From NCBI GenBank assembly GCA_963726615.1, contig CAVSCX010000006.1:310001-374000 (forward strand): 64,000 nucleotides of DNA. Reading direction: 5' to 3'. A model generated the notes under the pieces. The model worked only from the letters and a program-made list of their open reading frames with translations. It was not told the origin of the DNA and did not search any database. A program made the translations under genes and the position numbers. Below are positions 8,349-16,377 of the stretch, in pieces; the first letter of the stretch is position 1; every line of letters begins with the position of its first letter. The DNA comes from CAWDZK01 sp963726615. Lineage in GTDB: Bacteria > Actinomycetota > Actinomycetes > JACCUZ01.

Positions 8349-9311
8349 GTGTCGTGCGTGGGCGGAGGGGGTGGAGCGGCGACGGAGGAGACGACAGAGC
8401 TCCCCGCGGCGCTGGCTGACGCGCTGGCGCAGTTCTGCCGGCACCTGCGCTCCGAGCGCGGCTTGAGCGAGCACTCGGTGCGTGCCTACCGCGGGGACCT
8501 GGCCACGCTGCTCGAGCACGCGCGCCGGATGGGCCGCACCGTCCCGACCGCGCTGGACCTGCCGGTGCTGCGCAGCTGGCTGGCCGGTCAGTCGAGCCGG
8601 GGGATGTCCCGCGCGACCCTGGCCCGCCGGGCTGCGGCGGCGCGCGGGTTCACCGCCTGGCTGCTGCGCGAGGGCCTGGTGGCGAAGGACGTCGGGTCCC
8701 TGCTCGCCACCCCCCGCGGCGGCCGGACCCTGCCTGGGGTGTTGCGTCAGGACGAGGCCGATGCGTTGCTGCACGTCGCGGGGCTCGCGGCGGACGACGA
8801 GCGCCCCACGGCCGTGCGCGACCTGGCGGTGCTCGAGGTGCTCTACGCCTGCGGGATCCGGGTCGGCGAGCTCTGCGGCCTGGACCTGGACGACGTCGAC
8901 CGTGCTCGCCGGGTGCTCCGCGTCCTGGGCAAGGGCTCCAAGGAGCGGACGGTGCCGGTGGGCGCACCCGCCCTACGGGCGGTGGACCGGTGGCTGGCCG
9001 TGGGCCGGCCGCAGCTGCGCGGTCCCGCAAGCGGCGACGCACTCTTCCTCGGGGCGCGCGGGGGCCGGATCGACCCCCGCACGGTGCGCCGGTCGGTGCA
9101 CGCGCTGCTCGCCCACGTCCCGGGCGCGCCGGACCTGGGCCCGCACGGTCTCCGCCATTCGGCTGCCACCCACCTGCTGGAAGGGGGAGCCGACCTGAGA
9201 AGCGTTCAGGAGCTACTCGGTCACGCTACGCTCGCTACGACCCAGATCTATACCCATGTGTCCATCGACCGGCTGAAGGCGACGTATGAGCAAGCGCACC
9301 CAAGGGCCTGA
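8349..9311 (+). CDS. xerC: tyrosine recombinase XerC
   Basis: XerC resolves chromosome dimers at dif with XerD. The protein has an N-terminal SAM-like core-binding domain (FCRHLRSERGLSEHSVRAYRGDL) and a C-terminal catalytic domain. The catalytic residues are Arg in YACGIRVGELCGL, Lys in LGKGSKERTVP, His and Arg in HGLRHSAATHLLEGGA, His in LLGHATLATT and Tyr in IYTHV. It is a housekeeping Xer by size and position, not an integrase. The start is uncertain: TTG 8322, GTG 8349 and GTG 8358 are in frame, and 8349 gives about 320 residues. Its last 26 bases overlap the sigma factor gene. Confidence 0.92.
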   Translation: MSCVGGGGGAATEETTELPAALADALAQFCRHLRSERGLSEHSVRAYRGDLATLLEHARRMGRTVPTALDLPVLRSWLAGQSSRGMSRATLARRAAAARGFTAWLLREGLVAKDVGSLLATPRGGRTLPGVLRQDEADALLHVAGLAADDERPTAVRDLAVLEVLYACGIRVGELCGLDLDDVDRARRVLRVLGKGSKERTVPVGAPALRAVDRWLAVGRPQLRGPASGDALFLGARGGRIDPRTVRRSVHALLAHVPGAPDLGPHGLRHSAATHLLEGGADLRSVQELLGHATLATTQIYTHVSIDRLKATYEQAHPRA

Positions 9312-10167
9312 CGTGCAGCCGAAGGCTGCCGCCACGCCCCCCGGGGACGTGGACAACAAGGCCGACGTCGTCGTCGACGACGCCGCCGCCGAGAAGAGCG
9401 CCGCCGAGGCTGCCCTGAGGGAGCTGTGGGCCGACTTCAAGAAGACCGGCGACGGCCCGCTGCGCGAGCGGCTGATCCTGCACTACTCGCCGCTGGTGAA
9501 GTACGTCGCCGGGCGCGTCGGCGTCGGGCTGCCGCCGAACATCGAGCAGGCCGACCTCGTCTCCTACGGGATCTTCGGCCTGATCGACGCGATCGAGAAG
9601 TTCGACCTCGAGCGCGCGATCAAGTTCGAGACCTACGCGATCAGCCGGATCCGTGGCGCGATCATCGACGAGCTGCGGGCGATCGACTGGATCCCGCGCT
9701 CGGTCCGCTACAAGGCACGCGAGGTGGAGAAGGCCTACGCCTCGCTCGAGGCCCAGCTGCACCGAACGCCGAGCGAGGCCGAGGTCGCCGCCGAGATGGG
9801 CATCAAGCTCGAGGACCTGCACCAGATCTTCGGGCAGGTGTCCTTCGTCAACGTGGTGGCGCTGGACGAGCTGCTCAGCGTAGGCGGCGAGAAGGGCGAC
9901 AAGCTCAGCCTCGTCGACACCCTCGAGGACACGAAGGCTGAGGACCCGGTCCTCGCCTTCGAGTCCGAGGAGACCAAGTTCCTGCTCGCCAAGGCGATCA
10001 ACACGCTGCCCGAACGCGAGAAGATCGTCGTGACGCTCTACTACTACGAGGGCCTGACGCTCGCCGAGATCGGCCAGGTCCTCGGCGTCACCGAGAGCCG
10101 CATCTGCCAGATGCACACCAAGGCGGTCCTGCAGCTGCGCGGGAAGCTCGCCGACAGCAAGGACTGA
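9286..10167 (+). CDS. whiG: RNA polymerase sigma factor of the FliA/WhiG family
   Basis: This 293-residue sigma-28-type factor has region 2 (LILHYSPLVKYVAGRVGVGLP, then DLVSYGIFGLIDAIEKFD), region 2.4 (IKFETYAISRIRGAIIDELR), region 3 (PSEAEVAAEMGI) and region 4 (LPEREKIVVTLYYYEGLTLAEIGQVLGVTESRICQMHTKA). In Streptomyces WhiG starts sporulation of aerial hyphae; in motile actinobacteria the homologue drives flagellar genes. No flagellar or spore genes are visible here, so which applies is open. ATG 9286 overlaps the end of xerC, a typical arrangement for this locus. A GC-rich hairpin follows the stop. Confidence 0.92.
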   Translation: MSKRTQGPDVQPKAAATPPGDVDNKADVVVDDAAAEKSAAEAALRELWADFKKTGDGPLRERLILHYSPLVKYVAGRVGVGLPPNIEQADLVSYGIFGLIDAIEKFDLERAIKFETYAISRIRGAIIDELRAIDWIPRSVRYKAREVEKAYASLEAQLHRTPSEAEVAAEMGIKLEDLHQIFGQVSFVNVVALDELLSVGGEKGDKLSLVDTLEDTKAEDPVLAFESEETKFLLAKAINTLPEREKIVVTLYYYEGLTLAEIGQVLGVTESRICQMHTKAVLQLRGKLADSKD

Positions 10168-10191
10168 CCCGGCCCGCCCCGTCCGGCCGGG
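10168..10191 (+). terminator. candidate hairpin terminator after the sigma factor gene
   Basis: Directly after the TGA, CCCGGCC (10168-10174) pairs with GGCCGGG (10185-10191) across a ten-base loop. No T-tract follows. It is in the right place to end the long + strand transcript before the separately spaced aminotransferase gene, but a 7-bp GC stem is not rare in DNA this rich in GC. Confidence 0.4.
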
Positions 10192-10289
10192 CAGGGGCTC
10201 GTCAGAGCCGGTGGATCGCCGATCGCGGTCCCATGACGATCACCGGGTGCCGGGCGGTGCGCCCGTTGCTCGACCATAGGCTTGCCATC

Positions 10290-11486
10290 ATGCCGCCGGA
10301 GCCCTCAACCGTCACGGACGTCGAGCCGAACCTCGTCTGGGGTCCCGACTGGGCCGAGGTCCGCGAGCTCTGGCCGCTGGAGCAGACGGTCGCGCACCTC
10401 AACCACGGCTCGTACGGGGCCGTCCCCCTGCCGGTGCTGGAGGAGCAGCAGTCCTGGCGGAACCGGATGGAGGCGAACCCGGTCCGGTTCTTCGCCCGCG
10501 AGCTGCCCGGGGCGCTGGCCGCCGCGCGGGCAGAGGTCGGCCAGTTCCTCGGTGCCGACGAGGGCTCGCTCGCCTTCGTCGCCAACGCCACGAGCGGCGC
10601 CAGCACCGTGCTTGCAGCCTTCCCCCTCGAAGCCGGCGACCACGTCCTGCTCACCGACCACACCTACGGTGCGGTCCGGATCGCGACCGACAGGTTCGCC
10701 GCCGACAGGGGTGCGGTCGTGGACACGGTGCACGTCCCGCTCGGCGCGGACGACCCGGAGGCCGCCGCCGCTGTCCTCGACGCCCTCACGGACCGGACCC
10801 GGCTCGTCGTCGTCGACCACGTCACCTCGCCGACGGCGCGCCGGATGCCGCTGGTCCGGCTGGTGCCGGCCCTGCAGGAGCGCGGCGTTGCCGTGCTCGT
10901 CGACGGTGCGCACGCGCCGGGCATGCTCGACCTGGACGTCGAGCGGATCGGTGCCGACTTCTACCTGGGGACCCTGCACAAGTGGGTCTGTGCCCCGCGC
11001 GGGACAGCTGTGCTGCACGCGGCCGCCCGGTGGCGGCCCACGCTGCGACCCCTGGTGGCGTCGTGGGGGGAGGGCGAGGGCTTCCCGCTCGCCTTCGACG
11101 ACACCGGCACCGAGGACCCGACCGCGTGGCTGTCGGCACCCCGGGCCCTGCGGGTGCTTTCCCAGCTCGGCCCGGAGCGGGTGCGACGGCACAACGTGGA
11201 GCTCGCCGTCGCCGGTCAGCAGGAGGTCGCCCGGGCCCTCGAGGTGCCGACGGCCGACCTCCCGCGGGACGCCGCCGTGTCGATGCAGCTGGTACCGCTG
11301 CCGGACGGAATCGCCGCCACCCGGGACCAGGCAGCCGCGCTGCAGGACCGGATCGGCGCGGACTCGGCCGTCGAGGTCGCTGTGACCTCCTGGGCCGGGC
11401 GGGGGTTCCTCCGCCTCTCGGCGCACGTGTACAACGCCCCCGCCGACTACCGGCGACTGGCAGCCGACCTCCCGTCGCTGCTCTGA
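10290..11486 (+). CDS. class V aminotransferase (isopenicillin-N-epimerase-like)
   Basis: This 398-residue protein has the fold-type I PLP architecture of the class V / CefD group. It opens with VAHLNHGSYGAVPLPVLEEQ, continues with FVANATSGASTVLAAF and VLVDGAHAPGMLDLDV, where the Asp binds the PLP ring nitrogen, and has the Schiff-base lysine in LGTLHKWVCAPRG near residue 230. Such proteins include cysteine desulfurase-like lyases and epimerases; no antibiotic genes are nearby, so the substrate is unknown. ATG 10290 is preferred to an ATG at 10233 because homologues begin just before the WxLxxxVAHLNHGS block. It ends two bases before the convergent cupin gene. Confidence 0.82.
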   Translation: MPPEPSTVTDVEPNLVWGPDWAEVRELWPLEQTVAHLNHGSYGAVPLPVLEEQQSWRNRMEANPVRFFARELPGALAAARAEVGQFLGADEGSLAFVANATSGASTVLAAFPLEAGDHVLLTDHTYGAVRIATDRFAADRGAVVDTVHVPLGADDPEAAAAVLDALTDRTRLVVVDHVTSPTARRMPLVRLVPALQERGVAVLVDGAHAPGMLDLDVERIGADFYLGTLHKWVCAPRGTAVLHAAARWRPTLRPLVASWGEGEGFPLAFDDTGTEDPTAWLSAPRALRVLSQLGPERVRRHNVELAVAGQQEVARALEVPTADLPRDAAVSMQLVPLPDGIAATRDQAAALQDRIGADSAVEVAVTSWAGRGFLRLSAHVYNAPADYRRLAADLPSLL

Positions 11487-11488
11487 CC

Positions 11489-11836
11489 TCAGATCTCGCG
11501 GCGTCCGGCCGTCAGGTGGCTCGGGGTGTCCCCGGTGTTCACCGTCGCGCCGGGCTCGACGAGCAGCACGTCCGCCCCGTCCGCCGAGCGCGGCCGGTGC
11601 GGGGTCCCGCGGGCCACGACGTAGACCTGTCCAGGTCCCAGCACCACCTCGCGGTCGTCCAGCTCGATGGTGAGGGACCCGCGGAGGACGAGGAACACCT
11701 CGTCGGTCTCCGGGTGCGCGTGCCGGGTGAAGCCGCCGACCGTCCTCACCACGCGGATGTCGTAGTCGTTGAGCGTCGCCACCGTCCGCGGCTGCCAGGG
11801 CTGCTCGACCGCGGCGAGCACCGCCGCCAGGTCCAC
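11489..11836 (-). CDS. small cupin-domain protein
   Basis: The roughly 115-residue product is a single-domain cupin. Motif 1 is GFTRHAHPETDEVFLVLRGSLTIEL with His, His and Glu as likely metal ligands, and motif 2 is VYVVARGTPHRPR. Such proteins are often small metalloenzymes or sugar/auxin-type binding proteins; no substrate is implied by the neighbours. The start is uncertain: GTG at 11836 is the best in-frame candidate because the nearby ATG lies in another frame, upstream of a 9-bp tandem repeat. The open frame running into the M23 gene has no coding similarity there. Confidence 0.72.
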   Translation of the reverse strand: MDLAAVLAAVEQPWQPRTVATLNDYDIRVVRTVGGFTRHAHPETDEVFLVLRGSLTIELDDREVVLGPGQVYVVARGTPHRPRSADGADVLLVEPGATVNTGDTPSHLTAGRREI

Positions 11837-11843
11837 CGGGTCG

Positions 11844-11880
11844 TCACCGGGTGCACCGGGTGCACCGGGTGCACCGGGTG
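11844..11880. repeat. 9-bp tandem repeat, about four copies
   Basis: The unit GCACCGGGT is repeated exactly at 11853-11861, 11862-11870 and 11871-11879, with a fourth copy differing at one base at 11844-11852. It lies just upstream of the cupin start between two - strand genes. Because the unit is a multiple of three, copy-number change would not shift any frame that crossed it. It may be a slippage-prone microsatellite in the leader of the cupin gene. Confidence 0.85.
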
Positions 11881-11891
11881 CGCTGAGGGGG

Positions 11892-12479
11892 TCATGTCTC
11901 CAGGATGGACCTCCGGCCGGCGAGGGCGCGCGGGAGCCGGGCGACCACCGGCCCGGCGGACCAGACCGGGAGCAACCGGACCCGGGCGCGGCCGAGCAGC
12001 GACAGTGGGTCGAGGTAGGTCCCCCCGCGGCGAACGCCCCAGTGCAGGCAGGAACGCGGCGGGCAGTGGCTGCCGGTCCCCGACAGCAGGCCCAGCAGCT
12101 GCCCGCGCAGCACCCGCTGGCCCCGGTGCACGACCGGCTCGACCGGCTCGTACGTCGAGCGCAGCCCGCCCGGGTGGTCGACCGCGACCACGCCACGGCC
12201 CGCGACGGGCCCGGCGAAGGCCACCACCCCGGACCCGGCGGACACCACCCGGGTCGCGGCCACGGCCCCCAGGTCGACGCCGCGGTGCCCGGGAGCGTAG
12301 GGCCCGGCCGGCGCCACGAACGGCGCCACCACGGCCAGCGGGGTCGGGAGCGGTGGCTGCCAGCGCGCCGCGCCGTCGGCGACCGCGGGCAGGGGGTGCG
12401 GTGCCAGCAGCACGGCGCCCACGAGCAGGGGGTGGAAGGCGAGTGGCAGGCGGCCGGCAGGGCCGGGGAGCAGGTGCAC
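11892..12479 (-). CDS. secreted M23-family (LytM-like) peptidase homologue, probably degenerate
   Basis: The 195-residue product has a hydrophobic signal-like N-terminus (LPLAFHPLLVGAVLLAPHPL) and a single M23 domain. The first zinc motif HRGVDL is intact (His65, Asp69). The second motif, canonically HLHWG, reads CLHWGVR, so the residue matching the first His of HxH is Cys144 while the zinc-ligand His146 is kept. It may bind peptidoglycan or act with reduced activity, as some EnvC/NlpD-type LytM domains do. GTG 12479 is the start supported by the signal peptide. It is divergent from rpsB. Confidence 0.8.
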   Translation of the reverse strand: MHLLPGPAGRLPLAFHPLLVGAVLLAPHPLPAVADGAARWQPPLPTPLAVVAPFVAPAGPYAPGHRGVDLGAVAATRVVSAGSGVVAFAGPVAGRGVVAVDHPGGLRSTYEPVEPVVHRGQRVLRGQLLGLLSGTGSHCPPRSCLHWGVRRGGTYLDPLSLLGRARVRLLPVWSAGPVVARLPRALAGRRSILET

Positions 12480-12891
12480 GTCCGAGAGCCTGGACCGGCC
12501 GGGCCGGGGGTCGGCCGGTCCCGGCCGATCTGTGGACGGCGTCGCCGCACCGGTGGTCTGTGGAGGGCCGGCGCGCACGGGCCGGGTGTACGGGCCGGCG
12601 ATTTCGGCCGGCCGGCGGCCCGGCGTACACTTGCTGGCAGCGGCCCGTCTCGGCGGGTCGACTTCGCACGCCCGTATCCGCCACCGGACGGCCCCTGGGC
12701 CGGCCACCGGCGGGGGCGCGCTCACCGGTCCTCCGGCTCCGCGACGTACCTGGTCACGGGGAAGGTGGCGAGCGCACCTCCGGGCGTCAGGAGGCAGATG
12801 GCCGACCGGCCGTCCGCCACGAACCGACGTGCGCCCTCGCAGGCGCCCGCGCGAGCGGGCACCCCGGGCGCCAGGAAAGGCAGGCACGACC
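12480..12891. other. non-coding stretch upstream of rpsB
   Basis: About 410 bases separate the M23 gene from rpsB. I see no gene here; an open frame running into rpsB from 12532 has a composition unlike any protein. It should hold the rpsB promoter and leader; TACACT at 12626-12631 is a possible -10, with no convincing -35. A tight hairpin, GCCCGC-GCGA-GCGGGC at 12845-12860, lies 31 bases before the start codon and could be part of an S2-responsive leader. Two TGTGGA motifs resembling DnaA boxes are at 12531 and 12559. Confidence 0.5.
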
Positions 12892-13950
12892 GTGGCCAAC
12901 CAGGTCGTCTCCATGAAGCAGCTGCTCGAGAGCGGCGTGCATTTCGGGCACCAGACCCGCCGGTGGAACCCGAAGATGAAGCGCTTCATCTTCACCGAGC
13001 GCAACGGCATCTACATCATCGACCTGCAGCAGTCGCTGTCCTACATCGACCGCGCCTACGAGTTCGTCAAGGAGACCGTCGCCCACGGCGGCTCGGTGAT
13101 GTTCATCGGCACCAAGAAGCAGGCCCAGGAGGCGATCGCCGAGCAGGCGACCCGGGTCGGCATGCCCTACGTCAACCAGCGCTGGCTGGGCGGGATGCTC
13201 ACCAACTTCCAGACGGTCCACGGCCGTCTGCAGCGCCTCAAGGAGCTCGAGCAGCTCGACTTCGACGACGTGCCCGGCTCGGGCATGACGAAGAAGGAGC
13301 TGCTGGTCCTCAAGCGCGAGAAGGACAAGCTCGACAAGACCCTGGGCGGCATCAGGGACATGTCGCGGGTCCCCAGCGCGGTGTGGATCATCGACACCAA
13401 GAAGGAGCACATCGCCGTCGGCGAGGCGCACAAGCTGCACATCCCGGTCGTCGCGATCCTCGACACCAACTGCGACCCCGACGAGGTCGACTACAAGATC
13501 CCCGGCAACGACGACGCGATCCGCTCCGTCACGCTGCTCACCCGGGTGATCGCCGACGCCGTCGCCGAGGGCCTGATGGCCCGGGTCCGCACCAGCCACG
13601 ACGGCGACGAGAAGCCCGAGGGCCTCGCGACCGACGAGCCGCTGGCCGCCTGGGAGCAGGAGCTCCTGCAGAGCGGAACAGCGGCCGCGGGCACCCCGGC
13701 CGAGGGCGAGACCGTCGAGGGCGCCGGCGCGGGCGCACCGGCCACTGCGGCCGAGGCGACCCCTGCCGAGGCACCGGCGGCCGAGCCGGCCGTCACCGCG
13801 GAGGCACCCGCTGCCGAGGCTCCTGCTGCCGAGGCTCCTGCGGCCGAGGCTCCTGCTGCCGAGGCTCCTGCTGCCGAGGCACCGGCGGCCGAGGCACCGG
13901 CAGCCGAGCCGGCCCCCGCGACCGAGGACGAGAGCACCTCCCAGGCCTGA
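12892..13950 (+). CDS. rpsB: 30S ribosomal protein uS2 with a long Ala/Pro/Glu tail
   Basis: Residues 1 to about 250 are a normal uS2: MKQLLESGVHFGHQTRRWNPKMKRFIF, NQRWLGGMLTNFQTV and HIPVVAILDTNCDPDEVDYKIPGNDDAIRS. The protein continues to 352 residues through an acidic Ala/Pro/Glu tail with about seven EAPAA units (roughly bases 13798-13905). The tail is probably disordered; similar tails occur on actinobacterial S2, but this one is long and regular. GTG 12892 gives VANQVVSMKQLL, matching the family, with AGGAAAGG upstream as ribosome binding site. It pairs with tsf, as in most bacteria. Confidence 0.96.
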   Translation: MANQVVSMKQLLESGVHFGHQTRRWNPKMKRFIFTERNGIYIIDLQQSLSYIDRAYEFVKETVAHGGSVMFIGTKKQAQEAIAEQATRVGMPYVNQRWLGGMLTNFQTVHGRLQRLKELEQLDFDDVPGSGMTKKELLVLKREKDKLDKTLGGIRDMSRVPSAVWIIDTKKEHIAVGEAHKLHIPVVAILDTNCDPDEVDYKIPGNDDAIRSVTLLTRVIADAVAEGLMARVRTSHDGDEKPEGLATDEPLAAWEQELLQSGTAAAGTPAEGETVEGAGAGAPATAAEATPAEAPAAEPAVTAEAPAAEAPAAEAPAAEAPAAEAPAAEAPAAEAPAAEPAPATEDESTSQA

Positions 13951-13956
13951 GCCGCG

Positions 13957-13993
13957 GCCGCCGGCCGGCCCTGCACGGGGCCGGCCCGGCGGC
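13957..13993 (+). terminator. rpsB-tsf intergenic hairpin (attenuator-like)
   Basis: Six bases after the rpsB stop a 14-base left arm (13957-13970) pairs with a 15-base right arm (13979-13993) with a single bulged base and an eight-base loop. The stem is entirely G and C. There is no T-run. In many bacteria the rpsB-tsf gap carries a partial terminator that sets the ratio of S2 to EF-Ts, and this structure is well placed for that role. Confidence 0.5.
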
Positions 13994-14044
13994 GCCCGGC
14001 CGGCCCGAGTCCGACACCGAGAAGAGAGCGAGACCCACCACGTC

Positions 14045-14875
14045 ATGGCGAACATCACCGCCGCTGAGGTCAAGAAGCTGCGCGACGCCACGGGCGCCGG
14101 GATGATGGCTGCGAAGAAGGCCCTCGAGGAGTCCGGCGGCGACCAGGACCAGGCCGCCGAGCTTCTGCGCATCAAGGGCGAGACGAAGGTCAAGGAGCGC
14201 GGCGCCGAGCGCAGTGCGACCAACGGACTCGTCGTCGCTGCCGAGGGCGCCATGATCCAGCTCAACTGCGAGACCGACTTCGTCGCGAAGAACGAGCAGT
14301 TCCAGCAGCTCGCCGCCGACATCGTGACCCACGCCGCCAAGACCGGGACGGGCGACGTGGCGACGCTGATGGCCGAGACGCTGGCCGACGGCCGCACGGT
14401 TGCGGAGAACATCGACTCGGTCGCCGCCGTCATCGGCGAGAAGCTGGAGCTCACCGCCGTCGTCGTGCTCGGGGCCGAGGGGACCCAGGTCGCGTCCTAC
14501 ATGCATCGCCGGTCGTCGGACCTGCCTCCCCAGGTCGGCGTCCTGGTGGAGTTCGAGGGGTCCGACCTCGACGCCGCCCGCGGTGCGGCGATGCAGATCG
14601 CCGCGATGCGCCCGCGTTTCGTCACCCGGGACGAGGTCCCGGCCGAGGTCGTCGAGAACGAGCGCCGGATCGCCGAGGCGACCGCCCGCGAGGAGGGCAA
14701 GCCCGAGCAGGCGCTTCCCAAGATCGTCGAGGGCCGGGTCAACGGGTTCTTCAAGGACGTCACCCTGCTCGAGCAGCCGTCGGTGCAGGACAGCAAGAAG
14801 ACCGTCAAGGCCGTCCTCGACGCTGCCGGTGTCACGGTGAAGAGCTTCTCCCGGTTCGAGGTCGGCGGGGCCTGA
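14045..14875 (+). CDS. tsf: translation elongation factor Ts
   Basis: EF-Ts is the nucleotide exchange factor that recycles EF-Tu from GDP to GTP. The 276-residue protein has the N-terminal UBA-like domain (VKKLRDATGAGMMAAKKALEES), the catalytic motif NCETDFVAKN that contacts EF-Tu, and the dimerisation core with VASYMHRRSSDLPPQVGVLVEF. Length and domain order are standard for actinobacteria. It lies between rpsB and pyrH in the conserved order. Confidence 0.97.
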   Translation: MANITAAEVKKLRDATGAGMMAAKKALEESGGDQDQAAELLRIKGETKVKERGAERSATNGLVVAAEGAMIQLNCETDFVAKNEQFQQLAADIVTHAAKTGTGDVATLMAETLADGRTVAENIDSVAAVIGEKLELTAVVVLGAEGTQVASYMHRRSSDLPPQVGVLVEFEGSDLDAARGAAMQIAAMRPRFVTRDEVPAEVVENERRIAEATAREEGKPEQALPKIVEGRVNGFFKDVTLLEQPSVQDSKKTVKAVLDAAGVTVKSFSRFEVGGA

Positions 14876-14945
14876 GCGCCGCCTGGCAGACTGCACAGCA
14901 GACCGGGCGCGAGGCAGCACACACGACGACGAGGAGGCCGCGATC

Positions 14946-15728
14946 GTGCAGGGATCCACGGAGGACATCGGCACCCAGGGCGCGGCCTCGTCCGCGTCCG
15001 GCGACGGCGAGCCGCGTCCGTACCGACGGGTCGTGCTCAAGCTGTCCGGCGAGGTCTTCGGCGGCGGCAAGCTGGGTGTCGACCCCGACGTCGTCGCCGG
15101 GCTGGCTCGCCAGATCGCCGACGTCGTGCGCTCCGGGGTCCAGGTGGCCATCGTGGTCGGTGGGGGCAACTTCTTCCGGGGCGCCGAGCTGTCCCAGGGC
15201 GGCATGGACCGGGCCCGGGCCGACTACATGGGCATGCTCGGCACCGTGATGAACTGCCTGGCCCTGCAGGACTTCCTGGAGAAGCAGGACGTCGAGACCA
15301 GGGTGCAGACCGCGATCGCCATGGGTCAGGTCGCCGAGCCGTACATCCCGCGCCGGGCCATGCGCCACCTCGACAAGGGCCGGGTCGTCATCTTCGGCGC
15401 CGGCGCCGGCATGCCCTACTTCTCCACCGACACTGTCGCCGCCCAGCGTGCGCTGGAGATCGGCGCCCAGGTGATCCTGATGGGCAAGAAGGGCGTCGAC
15501 GGCGTGTACGACGCCGACCCGGCCAAGCACCCGGACGCCGTGCGCTACGACAGGCTCTCCTACGACGAGTTCCTCGCGCGTGGTCTCAAGGTCGCCGACG
15601 CGACCGCGATCAGCCTGTGCCGGGACAACCGGCTGCCGATCGTCGTGTTCAACATGACCGCCGAGGGCAACATCGCCCGCGCGGTCCACGGGGAGAAGAT
15701 CGGCACGATCATCGGACCGGACGCCTGA
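14946..15728 (+). CDS. pyrH: uridylate kinase (UMP kinase)
   Basis: PyrH phosphorylates UMP to UDP in pyrimidine nucleotide synthesis. The amino-acid-kinase fold is clear: VVLKLSGEVFGG (phosphate binding), IVVGGGNFFRGAEL, DYMGMLGTVMNCLALQD, FGAGAGMPYFSTDTVAAQRALE and MGKKGVDGVYDADP. The 260-residue length includes about 25 extra N-terminal residues after GTG 14946, rich in Ser and Gly, which look disordered and could indicate a later true start. Gene order tsf-pyrH-frr is conserved. Confidence 0.96.
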   Translation: MQGSTEDIGTQGAASSASGDGEPRPYRRVVLKLSGEVFGGGKLGVDPDVVAGLARQIADVVRSGVQVAIVVGGGNFFRGAELSQGGMDRARADYMGMLGTVMNCLALQDFLEKQDVETRVQTAIAMGQVAEPYIPRRAMRHLDKGRVVIFGAGAGMPYFSTDTVAAQRALEIGAQVILMGKKGVDGVYDADPAKHPDAVRYDRLSYDEFLARGLKVADATAISLCRDNRLPIVVFNMTAEGNIARAVHGEKIGTIIGPDA

Positions 15729-15785
15729 CCGGCGCCGAGCCGGCCCACCAGACAGCACCCGACGAGACCGACGCAGGAGACCGAC

Positions 15786-16343
15786 GTGATCGACGAGACC
15801 CTCTTCGAGGCCGAGGAGAAGATGGAGAAGGCCGTCTCCGTCGCGAAGGACGACCTCGCCGCGATCCGCACCGGCCGGGCCAACCCCAGCATGTTCAGCA
15901 AGATCCTGGTGGACTACTACGGCGCCCCCACACCGGTGAACCAGCTCGCGTCCTTCCACGTCGCCGATGCCCGGATGCTCACCCTCACGCCGTTCGACAA
16001 GGGCGCGATGGGCGCCATCGAGAAGGCGATCCGCGACTCCGACCTCGGGGTCAACCCGACCAACGACGGCGCCATCATCCGGGTCGTCTTCCCGCAGCTC
16101 ACCGAGGAGCGCCGCAAGGAGTTCATCAAGGTGGCCCACAAGAAGGCCGAGGACGCCCGGATCTCGATCCGCAACGTCCGCCGCCACGCCAAGGACGAGC
16201 TCGACCGGCTGGCCAAGGACGGCGAGACGGGCGAGGACGACGTGACGCGGGCCGAGAAGGAGCTGGAGAAGGTCACCCAGAAGCACGTGGGCTCGGTCGA
16301 CGAGCTGGTGAAGCACAAGGAGTCCGAGCTCCTCGAGGTCTGA
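15786..16343 (+). CDS. frr: ribosome recycling factor
   Basis: RRF splits the post-termination ribosome with EF-G. The 185-residue protein shows the hinge and three-helix bundle signatures: DDLAAIRTGRANPSMFSKILVDYYG, ADARMLTLTPFDK, GVNPTNDGAIIRVVFPQLTEERRKEFIKVAHKKAEDARISIRNVRR. GTG 15786 gives the expected MIDETLFEAEEKM start with AGGAGA upstream. The length is exactly that of the family. Confidence 0.97.
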   Translation: MIDETLFEAEEKMEKAVSVAKDDLAAIRTGRANPSMFSKILVDYYGAPTPVNQLASFHVADARMLTLTPFDKGAMGAIEKAIRDSDLGVNPTNDGAIIRVVFPQLTEERRKEFIKVAHKKAEDARISIRNVRRHAKDELDRLAKDGETGEDDVTRAEKELEKVTQKHVGSVDELVKHKESELLEV

Positions 16344-16377
16344 GGGCCGGCACCCGAGGACCCGGAAGCAGGCCACG

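Noticed and set aside
8349..9311. Tyrosine recombinase as a sign of a prophage or integrated element
   Set aside because: It lies between dprA and the WhiG-type sigma gene in the normal actinobacterial order, with XerC size and motifs, and there are no phage genes or attachment repeats beside it.
11489..12550. A fusion of the cupin with the M23 peptidase in one 353-codon frame
   Set aside because: The M23 signature is in a different frame; the upstream part of this frame has no similarity and contains the tandem repeat.
13798..13905. Regular short repeats as a possible CRISPR array
   Set aside because: The units are in frame within rpsB, have no spacers and encode EAPAA.
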